Shown: positions 20,951 through 29,962, counted from the first letter of the stretch. The stretch: 64,000 bases of DNA from Mycobacterium sp. EPa45 (GCF_001021385.1 NZ_CP011773.1:2294001-2358000), one strand, 5' to 3'. Notes: generated from the letters alone by a model not told the origin. Numbers and translations: made by a program.

Positions 20951-22075
20951 ATGGGGCGAGACTCTTTCACGCCGGCGATATCTGCGGGATGGACCGGCGG
21001 CGCGGTCGCGGCGCTCGGGATCGGTGCGGCAATTCTGTCCGGGGCCGGCGCCGCCGCTGCTGACACCTCATCGGGTTCGGGATCGTCGCCGTCCGCGCAT
21101 TCGGCTCCGCGGGATTCGGCCGGCCCGGTGAAGGCCCGTTCGGCGCGGCCGGCGAAGGCTGCGGCGCCCGGTAATCCGTCGACGCGATCGGCCGCCACGC
21201 CGGCCGGTGCCGCGGCGTCGTCGCCGACCCTTCGCGCCGGGGTTCTGACAACCACGACGCCGGCGACGCCGTCGTCGGCCGGTGCCACCACCGCCAAGCC
21301 CGACGTACCGGTGACGTCGCCGCTTCCCAACCCGATGGCCATGGTGAGCGCTGCTGTCAACGCGTTCTTCAAACAGGTCCAAACCTCGTTGTCCGCGGCC
21401 GCTACGACCGCGGCCGGGTCGACCGGAACGGCGGCGCCGCGCACGGGTCCCGGCACCTGGGGAGCCCCGACGCGCACCACGTACTTCACCGACGCCTCGG
21501 TGCTGTCCGGATGGTCGGTCTATACCGGGACTCATCCGGAAGGCACACGCACGCCGACCGCGTTGTCGTTCGCCAACGGCATCATGACCATCACCGGGGA
21601 CGCGCAGGGCAATGACGAGGGCATCGCGTGGATGCCGGGCCAGAAGTACGGCGGCTGGGAGGTGCGTCTGCGCGTACCCGCGGGCGCCACCAACTACGAT
21701 CCCGTACTGCTGCTGTGGCCCGACGCCGAGAACTGGCCCAAGGGCGGCGAGGTCGACTTCATGGAGATGTGGAACGACCCGGCTCGCCAGACGGTCAACT
21801 CCGTTCTGCACTACGGCCCCTCCAACAAGCAGGTCGGGACCAGCTTGGCGGTCGACGCGACGCAGTGGCACACCTACGCGGTGAAGTGGACATCGACACA
21901 GATCACCACCTATGTCGACGGGGTGCCGCTGTTCACTTCGACCAACAAGTCGCAGTTCCCGCCCGGCGCCATGCACCTGTGCATCCAGTTGGACACGATG
22001 GGTCCTGACATCGCTGCCGGTGCAACGATGGAAGTCGCCTGGGCCAAGCAGTACTCGTTGGCCGCGGTCACGTGA
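20951..22075 (+). CDS. secreted GH16 family glycoside hydrolase, paralogue
   Basis: This 374-residue protein starts at ATG 20951 after GGGGGA. A signal peptide ends near AGAAAADTS. A long low-complexity Ser/Pro/Ala/Thr linker runs to about residue 160. The GH16 domain covers the rest, with the catalytic motif E267-V-D269-F-M-E272. The catalytic domain closely matches that of the upstream gene (shared YDPVLLLWPDAENWP and ATQWHTYAVKWT), but the beta-repeat domain of the upstream gene is missing. This indicates tandem duplication with loss or gain of a domain. A large stem-loop follows the stop. Confidence 0.88.
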   Translation: MGRDSFTPAISAGWTGGAVAALGIGAAILSGAGAAAADTSSGSGSSPSAHSAPRDSAGPVKARSARPAKAAAPGNPSTRSAATPAGAAASSPTLRAGVLTTTTPATPSSAGATTAKPDVPVTSPLPNPMAMVSAAVNAFFKQVQTSLSAAATTAAGSTGTAAPRTGPGTWGAPTRTTYFTDASVLSGWSVYTGTHPEGTRTPTALSFANGIMTITGDAQGNDEGIAWMPGQKYGGWEVRLRVPAGATNYDPVLLLWPDAENWPKGGEVDFMEMWNDPARQTVNSVLHYGPSNKQVGTSLAVDATQWHTYAVKWTSTQITTYVDGVPLFTSTNKSQFPPGAMHLCIQLDTMGPDIAAGATMEVAWAKQYSLAAVT

Positions 22076-22080
22076 GGCGT

Positions 22081-22137
22081 CGAACGTCGGGTTGATGTCG
22101 CTCTTACCGACGTTTGACTGCATCAACTCGACGTTCG
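22081..22137 (+). terminator. 17-bp stem-loop after the GH16 pair
   Basis: CGAACGTCGGGTTGATG (22081-22097) pairs with CATCAACTCGACGTTCG (22121-22137) with a single G-U pair and a 23-nt loop. It begins 5 bp after the GH16 stop and ends 60 bp before the penicillin-binding lipoprotein gene. No T-run follows. The position favours a transcription terminator or an mRNA 3' stabiliser. Confidence 0.6.
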
Positions 22138-22197
22138 CCGTTGAGCCCCGGTGTGTTTGCGGCACTTTCGGGTCACGGGCTCATAACATTTGCCCCA

Positions 22198-24021
22198 ATG
22201 GCTACTTGCACCTCATTAGCAACACGAGTCACAGGCGTCATCGCGGTGTTGGCGGTGGTGGCGGCATCGGCGACGTTGTCGGCGTGCACCCCGCGCCCTG
22301 ACGGGCCGGGGCCGGCTGCGGAGAAGTACTTCGCCGACCTCACCAAGGGGGACACCGCGTCCGCGGCCCAGCTCTCCGACAAACCGGCTGATGCGCAAGC
22401 TGCGCTCAACGAAGCGTGGGCTGGGCTGCAGGCGACTCACCTCGACGCCCAGATCCTGGGTTCGCGCTATACCGAGGACACCGGCAGCGTGAACTACCGC
22501 TTCACCTGGCAGCTGCCCAAGAAGCGGACCTGGACCTACGACGGCGTGCTGCAGATGATCCGCGACGAGGGCAACTGGCGCGTGCGCTGGACCCCCACCG
22601 GACTTCATCCCAAACTCGGTGAGCACCAACACTTCTCGCTGCGCGCCGATGCGCCGCGGCGGGCGTCGGTCAACGAGCTCGGCGGCACGGACGTACTCGC
22701 CCCGGCCAACCTCTACCGCTATCAGCTCGACGCCGCCAAGGCCGGAGCCGCGTTGATGTCCACCTCACGGGTGATCGCCGACCAACTGCGACAGTTCGAC
22801 AACACCCTGGACCCACAGCGCCTCGCCGAGCAGGCCAGCTCGTCGAGCGCCCCGCTCGACCTGGTCACGCTGAAGCCCGTCGACCACGACAAGGTCGCTC
22901 AGGCGCTGGACCTGCTTCCGGGCGTCGTCGTGACCCCACAGGCTGACCTGTTGCCCACCGACGAGCACTTCGCCCCGGCCGTCATCGGTCAGGTGAAGAA
23001 GGCGGTGATCGACCAGCTCGACGGAGAAGCGGGCTGGCGAGTGGTCAGCGTCAACCAGAACGGCGCCGACATCGATGTGCTGCACGAGGTGGCGCCAACC
23101 CCCGCGCCGTCGATCTCGATCACGCTGGACCGTTCGGTGCAGAACGCCGCCCAGCACGCCGTCGACACCCAGGGCCGCAAGGCGATGCTGGTGGTTATCA
23201 AGCCCTCGACCGGTGAGATCCTCGGTGTCGCGCAGAACGCGGCGGCCGACGCCGACGGGCCGGCCGCCACGACGGGTCTGTACCCGCCAGGTTCGACCTT
23301 CAAGATCGTCACCGCCGGAGCAGCCATCGATCGCAATATGGCCACCCCCAACACCCTGCTGGGCTGCCCGGGTGAGATCGACATCGGCCATCGAACCGTC
23401 CCGAACTACAACAAGTTCGACCTCGGCACGGTCCCGATGTCCAAGGCGTTTGCGAACTCGTGCAACACCACATTCGCCGAACTCGCCAGCCGCATGCCCC
23501 CGACCGCGCTGACCGTGGCCGCCTCGCAGTACGGCATCGGCCCGGACTACACGATCGACGGGTTGACGACCGTCACCGGAACGGTGCCGCCGACGGTCAA
23601 CCTCGCCGAACGCACCGAGGACGGCTTCGGCCAGGGCAAGGTCCTGGTCACTCCGTTCGGGATGGCGCTGGTGGCCGCAACCGTGGCCGCGGGCAAGACG
23701 CCCAGCCCGCACCTGATCGTCGGGAGCCAGACCGCTGAGAGCGGTGACCATCCGCCGATTTCGCCGGCCATGCTCGACGGCCTGCGCCCCATGATGCGTC
23801 TGGTGGTGACCAACGGCACCGCGAAGGACATCAACGATGCCGGCGACGTGCGCGGTAAGACGGGGGAGGCGGAGTTCCAAGGCGGCTCGCACGCGTGGTT
23901 CGCCGGCTATCGCGGCGACATGGCGTTTGCGGCGCTGATCGTGGGCGGCGGTAGTTCGGAGTACGCGGTCCGGATGGTGAAGATGATGCTGCAGGAGCTG
24001 CCCGCCGACTATCTGGCCTGA
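22198..24021 (+). CDS. penicillin-binding lipoprotein (class B transpeptidase)
   Basis: This 607-residue lipoprotein starts at ATG 22198. The signal peptide ends in the lipobox TLSAC. An NTF2-like MecA_N domain follows (about residues 40-160), then a dimerisation domain and the transpeptidase domain. The active-site motifs are S366-T-F-K369, S421-C-N423 and K554-T-G556. It cross-links peptidoglycan at the outer membrane face. Size, architecture and position match M. tuberculosis Rv2864c (603 residues as I recall). MecA-type N domains accompany low beta-lactam affinity in other bacteria; whether that holds here is untested. Confidence 0.93.
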   Translation: MATCTSLATRVTGVIAVLAVVAASATLSACTPRPDGPGPAAEKYFADLTKGDTASAAQLSDKPADAQAALNEAWAGLQATHLDAQILGSRYTEDTGSVNYRFTWQLPKKRTWTYDGVLQMIRDEGNWRVRWTPTGLHPKLGEHQHFSLRADAPRRASVNELGGTDVLAPANLYRYQLDAAKAGAALMSTSRVIADQLRQFDNTLDPQRLAEQASSSSAPLDLVTLKPVDHDKVAQALDLLPGVVVTPQADLLPTDEHFAPAVIGQVKKAVIDQLDGEAGWRVVSVNQNGADIDVLHEVAPTPAPSISITLDRSVQNAAQHAVDTQGRKAMLVVIKPSTGEILGVAQNAAADADGPAATTGLYPPGSTFKIVTAGAAIDRNMATPNTLLGCPGEIDIGHRTVPNYNKFDLGTVPMSKAFANSCNTTFAELASRMPPTALTVAASQYGIGPDYTIDGLTTVTGTVPPTVNLAERTEDGFGQGKVLVTPFGMALVAATVAAGKTPSPHLIVGSQTAESGDHPPISPAMLDGLRPMMRLVVTNGTAKDINDAGDVRGKTGEAEFQGGSHAWFAGYRGDMAFAALIVGGGSSEYAVRMVKMMLQELPADYLA

Positions 24022-24039
24022 GCCCTTTGGGGCAGGGCG

Positions 24040-24333
24040 TCAGAACGTCGGCAGCTGCAACAGGCTGTCGTTCCAGTGGTCGTCGTGGCCGTAGCTTCGC
24101 AAATACTTGGCCCGGCGCAGGGCCTTGGACTGAAACAGGTCGAAGACGCCGACTTCGGAGTGGTGGTTCTCGCCTGCGATATAGGCCGTGTGCCCGCGGC
24201 CGAGGCGGTTGACCATCTGCTCGCGCTTGCAGGTCTTGATGTCGCCGTCGACTCGATACTGCACTTCGACGACGTGGCGATAGTCGTCGCTATGCGATGG
24301 TGATGTGCGTCGGGCAATTATTTGATAGCGCAT
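24040..24333 (-). CDS. DUF3892 domain small protein
   Basis: This 97-residue protein begins RYQIIARRTSPSHSDDYRHV and has the pattern I associate with DUF3892, short proteins of unknown function found in many bacteria. It ends HWNDSLLQLPTF. Its base composition looks lower in GC than the neighbours, and the upstream region (24334-24470) is also AT-richer and contains two dyads. It converges on the penicillin-binding lipoprotein with 18 bp between stops. M. tuberculosis has a toxin-antitoxin pair (VapBC23) in this interval, so the site seems exchangeable. Confidence 0.65.
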   Translation of the reverse strand: MRYQIIARRTSPSHSDDYRHVVEVQYRVDGDIKTCKREQMVNRLGRGHTAYIAGENHHSEVGVFDLFQSKALRRAKYLRSYGHDDHWNDSLLQLPTF

Positions 24334-24360
24334 CGTGATACCTCGAACTATGCAGCTAGG

Positions 24361-24413
24361 TGACGTAGACGTCAGTATATAGCAGTTGCCAAGTTTGCAT
24401 GCCGATGTGCAAA
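24361..24413. promoter_or_regulatory. two inverted repeats in an AT-richer intergenic stretch
   Basis: TGACGT (24361-24366) and ACGTCA (24369-24374) form a near-continuous 14-bp dyad. TTTGCA (24394-24399) and TGCAAA (24408-24413) form a second one with an 8-bp spacer. Between them lies GTATATAG, a -10-like sequence. They lie between the divergent DUF3892 and nitronate-monooxygenase-like genes and could bind a regulator of either. No regulator gene is adjacent. Confidence 0.4.
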
Positions 24414-24470
24414 ACGTTCGCGAGTCGTCGCCTGATCGTGACCCGTCGAGTCCGGGTGTTTGAATGAGGC

Positions 24471-25385
24471 GTGACCAACCGGATTCAGAATTTGCTCGGG
24501 GTCACCTACCCCGTGGTTCAGGCGCCGATGACCTACATCGCGCGGGCTTCACTCGCCGCCGCGGTGTCCGAGGCCGGGGGACTCGGTGTCATCGAGACCC
24601 TCACCCCGCAGGGGCGCGCCGATCTGTTCCGGGTGCGTGATCTCACCGACCGTCCGGTGGGCGCCAACCTGATGATCCAGGGCTGGAAGCGAGACCCGTC
24701 GATCGTCGAGGTGTTGGCTGAAGCCGATATCCGGCACGTCTTCACGTCCGCAGGCGACCCAGCCTTGTTCACCGAGCGGCTGCACGACGCGGGGATGACG
24801 GTGGTGCACGTGGTGGGTTCGCTGAAGGGGGCCCGCAAAGCCGTCGACGCGGGAGTCGATGCGCTGGTGGTCGAAGGCGTCGAGGGCGGCGGTTTCAAGT
24901 CGGCGCTCGGCGCGTCCACCTTGGTACTGCTGCCGCTGATCGCCGAACAAATCGACCTTCCCCTGATCGCTGCCGGTGGAATCTGCGACGCCAGGTCGGC
25001 TGCGGCGGCCGTGGTGCTGGGAGCCGAGGGTGTCCAGATGGGCACCCGCATGCTGGCCAGCCGCGAAGCGGCTGTGCACGCCAACTTCAAGGACGCCATC
25101 GTCGCCGCCGACGATGCCGGGACGATTCTGCTCGACCTGCCCGGCAATCCCACGATGCGGGTGTTGCATGTCGGCCTGGCCCGCCGGGTGTCGACCGAGG
25201 GGGCCACCGCGCCGCTTATCAGCGGCGTCACCGAGCTCTACTTCGAGGGCGACATGGAAGCCAGTGTCGCCAACACCGGCCAGGTCTCGTCACGAATCGG
25301 GCAGGTCCTGCCGGTCGCCGACATCGTCCGCGACACCTGGCTGGGTGCACAGGACGTGCTCACCGGCGCCGCGGCCCGGCTCTGA
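24471..25385 (+). CDS. nitronate monooxygenase / FabK-like FMN enzyme
   Basis: This 304-residue TIM-barrel flavoprotein of the 2-nitropropane dioxygenase family has the N-terminal LLGVTYPVVQAPMTYIA. The FMN phosphate-binding segments are IAAGGICDARSAAAAVVLGA and VQMGTRML. The histidine in VVHVVGS occupies the region of the family base, but I cannot assign it. It starts at GTG 24471. Members oxidise nitroalkanes, reduce enoyl-ACP or have unknown roles; the sequence alone does not separate these. Confidence 0.82.
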   Translation: MTNRIQNLLGVTYPVVQAPMTYIARASLAAAVSEAGGLGVIETLTPQGRADLFRVRDLTDRPVGANLMIQGWKRDPSIVEVLAEADIRHVFTSAGDPALFTERLHDAGMTVVHVVGSLKGARKAVDAGVDALVVEGVEGGGFKSALGASTLVLLPLIAEQIDLPLIAAGGICDARSAAAAVVLGAEGVQMGTRMLASREAAVHANFKDAIVAADDAGTILLDLPGNPTMRVLHVGLARRVSTEGATAPLISGVTELYFEGDMEASVANTGQVSSRIGQVLPVADIVRDTWLGAQDVLTGAAARL

Positions 25386-25437
25386 GTCATCCGGCGGAGA
25401 CGTCGCGCCGGGAGGTGATGGCCGATGGCGACCGTCG

Positions 25438-26391
25438 TTATCCTCTCTTGCTGCTGCCGGTCTTGCTGCTGCCGGTGCTGCGGGCTGATGCCGGAGTTTT
25501 GTTGCCCGTCGCGCTGGCTGGCCGACCCGATCGGGCGGCCGGCTTGGCCGGCCGAGCGGATCCGGCGGCGGCGGTGCTGGTTGGGTCGACCGCGGCGGCC
25601 CCGCCGGCCACGACGACGCCGTTGATGTTGAAGCCGGGGCCCTCTTTGATGACGGTCTGCCCGGTCTGACCGATCGAACCGGCGATCGCCAGCGGCCCGG
25701 CGCCGGCATGCACGGTGTTGCCGCTGCCGAAGTCGGCGAATGCCAGGCTCAAGGTGCCGCCGCCCGGAAAGCCCGCATAGGTCTTGTTGTCCGTCCCGAA
25801 GAGGTTCATGGCGGTCGTGAAGTTACCGACAGCGACGGCGTAGTGGCCCTGGGCCGTGGTCCCGTTGCCGAACAGGTTGACGGCGATGTTGCCCAGACCG
25901 TAAGCCTCGACAAAGCTGCCGACAGGGACTGTGGACCCCAGCGAGATGTTCAGGGCGACGTTGAGACCGAGGTTGGACAGGGTCGGTGCCCCGACCGTGA
26001 CGGCTTCCCCATTCGGACCCAGCTGGGTTGCCATTCCGATGATCCCGAGGGCCTGCGCGATTGAGTTGTCACCAATCGCCGTGGCGAAGGAGAGTGCAGT
26101 GGTGGTCCCCGGCTGGCCCGTTATGGCGAACGCGTTGGTACCGAACGAGAGGGCGGTGGACAACCATCCATCAGCGGCGAACGCCGTCGCGCCGTTGCCG
26201 ATCGCGATGGCAATGCTGGTCGGGCCGCTGGTGCAGTTTGGGGTGTTGCCGAAGCCGAAGAACGAGGCGCAGGTGGCGCCGGCCGGTGGGGCTGAGCCCA
26301 GGCCGGTGGTGGCCAATACACCGACGGCCAGCGCGCTGACCGCGGTGGCGGTGGCGAATTTGGTTCTGGTGGTTGAGGCATATCGACCCAT
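25438..26391 (-). CDS. secreted Gly/Ala-rich repetitive protein with basic C-terminal tail
   Basis: This 317-residue protein has a signal peptide (cleavage near PPAGA-TC, residue 38). The body is built of small-residue segments such as AIAIGNGATAF, ATAIGDNSIAQALG and AVAVGNFTTAMNLFG, suggesting a repetitive beta structure. The last 45 residues are a Lys/Arg/Ser/Ala/Pro tail (from about SARPAKPAARSG to SSKTGSSKRG), unusual for a secreted protein and resembling histone-like tails. Two cysteines lie just after the signal peptide (CASFFGFGNTPNC). I do not recognise a named family; similar exported proteins occur in environmental mycobacteria. Confidence 0.7.
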   Translation of the reverse strand: MGRYASTTRTKFATATAVSALAVGVLATTGLGSAPPAGATCASFFGFGNTPNCTSGPTSIAIAIGNGATAFAADGWLSTALSFGTNAFAITGQPGTTTALSFATAIGDNSIAQALGIIGMATQLGPNGEAVTVGAPTLSNLGLNVALNISLGSTVPVGSFVEAYGLGNIAVNLFGNGTTAQGHYAVAVGNFTTAMNLFGTDNKTYAGFPGGGTLSLAFADFGSGNTVHAGAGPLAIAGSIGQTGQTVIKEGPGFNINGVVVAGGAAAVDPTSTAAAGSARPAKPAARSGRPASATGNKTPASARSTGSSKTGSSKRG

Positions 26392-26495
26392 GACTACCTC
26401 CGAGTGAGTTGTGTGGTCGCTATGGACGAAACGTAGTCCCCGTGGAGGAGCCTGGCGCGGGATTTATCTCTTCCGTCAAAAATGATTCCGCTGAC

Positions 26496-26885
26496 TCAGC
26501 TCGCCACGACGTTGCCGCCGTCGACCTTGACCGCCACCGGAGTCAGTGGCGTGACCGCGGGACCGCGCAGGACCGCACCGTCCAGACCGAATCGGCTGCC
26601 GTGGCACGGGCAATCGAGTGTGCCGTCTGTCACCGACGACAACGTGCAGCCGGCGTGGGTGCAGCGGGCGACGAACGAATCGAAAACCCCGGCTGTCGGC
26701 TGGGTGACGACGGTGTCGCCGACGACCTTGCCCGATCCGACCGGGATGTCCGCGGTTGCGGCCAACACCTGGCCCGGCGCCGCGATCGTCGGCGGCGCGA
26801 TGAGCTCGCCGGTGTTGAAGTTGCAGGCGGCGATCGGCGCGACGGCGGCCCCGATCAGGATCGTTCGGCGCGGCAGCGCACTCAT
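26496..26885 (-). CDS. Tat-exported Rieske 2Fe-2S lipoprotein
   Basis: This 129-residue protein has a twin-arginine start (PRRTILIGAA) leading to the putative lipobox PIAAC, with lipidated C20. A compact Rieske domain follows, with the cluster motifs C-T-H (ARCTHAGC) and C-P-C-H (LDCPCHGSRF). It would hold a Rieske centre at the outer face of the membrane. It is divergent from the DUF1707 gene with about 37 bp between. Partner and electron route are unknown. Confidence 0.88.
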   Translation of the reverse strand: MSALPRRTILIGAAVAPIAACNFNTGELIAPPTIAAPGQVLAATADIPVGSGKVVGDTVVTQPTAGVFDSFVARCTHAGCTLSSVTDGTLDCPCHGSRFGLDGAVLRGPAVTPLTPVAVKVDGGNVVAS

Positions 26886-26922
26886 CGGCCCAGGCTAACC
26901 GAGCCAAAACAGGTACCGTGGA

Positions 26923-27504
26923 ATGGCCATGACTGGAATCGAGCACACCCCTGGGCTGCGGGTTTCCGACGCTGACCGCAACGGAACGCTGCGTCGGCTA
27001 CACAACGCCGTCGCGCTTGGGCTCATCGATATCGGCGAATTCGAGGAGCGCTCGGCGCAGGTGTCGGCGGCGCGGATGCACTCTGATCTGAACGCATTGG
27101 TCGACGACCTGCCCGGCCCGGGTGCCATCGTCACCTCGGCCGCCGACCGGGTGGAACTGCGTGGCTGGATGGGCTCACTGAGACGGCACGGGGAGTGGAC
27201 CGTGCCGACCCGGCTGGCGCTGGTACGCCGGATGGGCTCGGTCGACCTCGACCTGACCAACGCCCGGTTCGCCGGACCCGTCGTCGTGATCGAGCTCGAC
27301 CTGGTGCGCGGCTCGTTGGATCTGCGGTTGCCGGAAGGCGCCAGCGCATCCATCGACGACATCACGATTTACGCCGGTAGTGCCCGCGACCGCCGTAGGG
27401 AACCTCCCGCTGAGGGCACTCCGCACGTGGTGCTCACCGGGCGGGTGGTCATGGGTTCGGTCAACGTCCGCGGTCCCAAGCGGCCGCTGCTGCGTCGCCA
27501 TTAG
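26923..27504 (+). CDS. DUF1707 domain protein
   Basis: This 193-residue protein has an N-terminal DUF1707 motif at about residues 12-64 (LRVSDADRNGTLRRLHNAVA, then LGLIDIGEFEERSAQV). This short helical domain is common in actinobacteria. The C-terminal part (about 95-185) resembles the beta-helical LiaF/DUF2154-like wall-associated fold, with strands VDLDLTNARF and GSLDLRLPEG. No membrane helix is seen. ATG 26929 is an alternative start. Function unknown. It is 9 bp upstream of map, so probably cotranscribed with it. Confidence 0.8.
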   Translation: MAMTGIEHTPGLRVSDADRNGTLRRLHNAVALGLIDIGEFEERSAQVSAARMHSDLNALVDDLPGPGAIVTSAADRVELRGWMGSLRRHGEWTVPTRLALVRRMGSVDLDLTNARFAGPVVVIELDLVRGSLDLRLPEGASASIDDITIYAGSARDRRREPPAEGTPHVVLTGRVVMGSVNVRGPKRPLLRRH

Positions 27505-27513
27505 GCTGACAAC

Positions 27514-28374
27514 ATGCCCGTACGTACTGCACTCCGGCCCGGAGTGGTCTCACCGGAATTGCCGGTCCCCAAGGCGATCGAGCGGCCTGAATACGTCGGC
27601 AAGTCGACGGTCGCCGAAGGCAGCGAGCCGTGGGTCCAGACACCCGAGGTCATCGAGAAGATGCGCATCGCCGGGCGGATCGCCGCCGGGGCGCTGGCCG
27701 AAGCCGGTAAAGCGGTCGCGCCGGGGGTGACCACCGACGAGCTCGATCGCATCGCCCACGACTACATGATCGATCACGGTGCCTATCCCTCGACGTTGCA
27801 CTACAAGGGTTTTCCGAAGTCGTGCTGCACATCGCTGAACGAGATCATCTGCCACGGTATCCCGGACTCGACCGTCGTCGAGGATGGCGACATCGTCAAC
27901 ATCGACGTGACCGCCTACATCAACGGCGTGCACGGCGACACCAATGCCACGTTCCTGGCCGGGGATGTCAGCGAGGAGCACCGCCTGCTGGTCGAACGCA
28001 CCCACGAGGCGACGATGCGCGCCATCAAGGCCGTCAAGCCCGGCCGCGCATTGTCGGTCGTCGGCCGGGTCATCGAGGCGTACGCAAACCGGTTCGGCTA
28101 CAACGTGGTTCGCGATTTCACCGGTCACGGCATCGGCACCACCTTCCACAACGGTCTGGTGGTGTTGCACTACGACCAGCCCGACGTCGAGACCGTGCTC
28201 CAGCCGGGCATGACGTTCACCATCGAGCCGATGATCAACCTCGGTGCCCTGGACTACGAGATCTGGGACGACGGCTGGACGGTGGCCACCAAGGACCGCA
28301 AGTGGACCGCACAATTCGAGCACACGCTGGTCGTCACCGAGGATGGCGCGGAAATCCTGACGCTGGCGCCCTAG
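27514..28374 (+). CDS. map: methionine aminopeptidase, type I
   Basis: This 286-residue enzyme removes N-terminal methionine. The metal ligands are recognisable: two aspartates (in [20 protein letters not shown]), a histidine ([10 protein letters not shown]) and two glutamates (FTIEPM and [13 protein letters not shown]). The extra N-terminal 40 residues with a proline-rich stretch match the longer mycobacterial MapB form. cobQ follows about 74 bp later. Confidence 0.97.
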   Translation: MPVRTALRPGVVSPELPVPKAIERPEYVGKSTVAEGSEPWVQTPEVIEKMRIAGRIAAGALAEAGKAVAPGVTTDELDRIAHDYMIDHGAYPSTLHYKGFPKSCCTSLNEIICHGIPDSTVVEDGDIVNIDVTAYINGVHGDTNATFLAGDVSEEHRLLVERTHEATMRAIKAVKPGRALSVVGRVIEAYANRFGYNVVRDFTGHGIGTTFHNGLVVLHYDQPDVETVLQPGMTFTIEPMINLGALDYEIWDDGWTVATKDRKWTAQFEHTLVVTEDGAEILTLAP

Positions 28375-28447
28375 TCATGGCGAGTGTGCGTTCCGATACG
28401 CCATGCGCGGCGTGTCGCGTACGAAACCGCACGCTCGGCGCCCGAAC

Positions 28448-29953
28448 GTGACCGGCGGCGCGCTGCTGATTGCCGGCACCACCTCCGATGCCGGCAAGTC
28501 GATGGTCGTCGCCGGTTTGTGCCGGTTGTTGGCGCGCAAGGGAATTCGCGTCGCACCGTTCAAGGCGCAGAACATGAGCAACAACTCGGTGGTCACGGTC
28601 GACGGCGGCGAGATCGGCCGGGCCCAAGGCATGCAGGCGCGCGCGGCGGGCCTGGCGCCAAGCACCCGGTTCAACCCGGTGCTGCTCAAACCCGGTAGCG
28701 ACCGCACGTCGCAGCTGATCGTCAGGGGTCACCCCGTCGGCACGGTCGGGGCGGCCGACTACATCGAGCACCGCGACCGTCTAGCCGGTGTGGTCGCCGA
28801 CGAATTGGCATCGCTGCGAGCCGAATTCGACGTCGTGCTCTGCGAAGGCGCTGGATCGCCTGCCGAAATCAACCTACGGGCAACCGATCTGGCCAACATG
28901 GGCCTGGCGCGTGCGGCCAACCTGCCCGTCGTGGTCGTCGGCGACATCGACCGTGGTGGCCTGCTGGCCCACCTGTTCGGCACTGTCGCCGTGCTGTCAC
29001 CGCAAGACCAGGCGCTGATCGCGGGCTTCATCGTCAACAAGTTCCGTGGCGACCCCGCGCTGCTGGCGCCGGGGCTCGACCAGCTCGCCGAACTCACCGG
29101 CAGACCCACCTACGGCATCGTCCCCTACAGCGACGAACTGTGGCTGGACGCCGAGGACTCGGTGTCGGTGGTGGCCGGCCACGTCGTCGGTGTTCCGGCG
29201 CCGCCGCTCGGTGAGCAGTGGCTGCGCGTGGCGGCGATCCGTCTGCCGCGCATCTCGAACTCCACCGATGTCGAGGCGCTGGCCTGCGAACCGGGGGTGC
29301 TGGTCCGGTGGGCGAGTGAGGCCGCCGAGCTGGCCGACGCCGACGTCGTCGTGATCCCGGGCAGCAAGGCCACCGTTTCGGACCTGGGCTGGCTACGCGA
29401 GCGGGGGCTGGCCGGCGCCATCACTTCGCATGCGCACTCGGGCCGTCCGGTGTTGGGCATCTGCGGCGGTTTCCAGATGCTGGGCCGGCGCATCGGGGAC
29501 ACCGTCGAGACCAGCGCGGGCGATGTCGACGGGCTGGGACTGCTCGACGCCGACATCGACTTCGCGCCGGAGAAGGTGCTGCGGCACTGGCAGAGTCCGT
29601 TGAGTGGCTACGAAATCCATCACGGCCGCGTGACGCGGTGCGGCGAGGACGGTTGGTTTTACGCCGACGGCACCGTCGGAGGCTACGTCCGCGGATCGGT
29701 GTTCGGCACCCACTGGCACGGCCTACTGGACAACGACGAGTTCCGGCGCGACTGGCTCGCTACCGCTGCCGCTGCCGCCGGCCGGTCCGGCTTCGAGGTT
29801 GCGAACGACACCCGTGTGCCCGCCCGCCGGGACGCCCAGCTCGACGTGATGGCCGACCTGCTGGCTGAGCACCTCGATGTCGACGCGCTGTTTTCGCTGA
29901 TCAACAGCGGAGCTCCGGTGCGGCCCACGGTGAGCACCCGATTGCATCGGTAG
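28448..29953 (+). CDS. cobQ: cobyric acid synthase
   Basis: This 501-residue enzyme amidates four side chains of adenosylcobyrinate diamide using glutamine and ATP, in cobalamin synthesis. The N-terminal P-loop-like dethiobiotin-synthetase domain carries GTTSDAGKS and [10 protein letters not shown]. The C-terminal class I glutaminase domain has nucleophile C339 ([10 protein letters not shown]) and a histidine in GTHWHGL (H422/H424). I prefer GTG 28448, which begins the conserved core directly; ATG 28403 would add 15 basic residues. No other cobalamin gene is in the window and no riboswitch was seen upstream. Confidence 0.93.
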   Translation: MTGGALLIAGTTSDAGKSMVVAGLCRLLARKGIRVAPFKAQNMSNNSVVTVDGGEIGRAQGMQARAAGLAPSTRFNPVLLKPGSDRTSQLIVRGHPVGTVGAADYIEHRDRLAGVVADELASLRAEFDVVLCEGAGSPAEINLRATDLANMGLARAANLPVVVVGDIDRGGLLAHLFGTVAVLSPQDQALIAGFIVNKFRGDPALLAPGLDQLAELTGRPTYGIVPYSDELWLDAEDSVSVVAGHVVGVPAPPLGEQWLRVAAIRLPRISNSTDVEALACEPGVLVRWASEAAELADADVVVIPGSKATVSDLGWLRERGLAGAITSHAHSGRPVLGICGGFQMLGRRIGDTVETSAGDVDGLGLLDADIDFAPEKVLRHWQSPLSGYEIHHGRVTRCGEDGWFYADGTVGGYVRGSVFGTHWHGLLDNDEFRRDWLATAAAAAGRSGFEVANDTRVPARRDAQLDVMADLLAEHLDVDALFSLINSGAPVRPTVSTRLHR

Positions 29954-29962
29954 CCTTGAACC

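Noticed and set aside
28403-28447. ATG start 15 codons upstream for cobQ
   Set aside because: The extension is basic and unlike CobQ N termini; the conserved core begins directly after GTG 28448. It cannot be fully excluded.
28375-28447. Cobalamin riboswitch before cobQ
   Set aside because: The 73-bp gap is too short for the usual roughly 200-nt element and shows no B12-box-like sequence.
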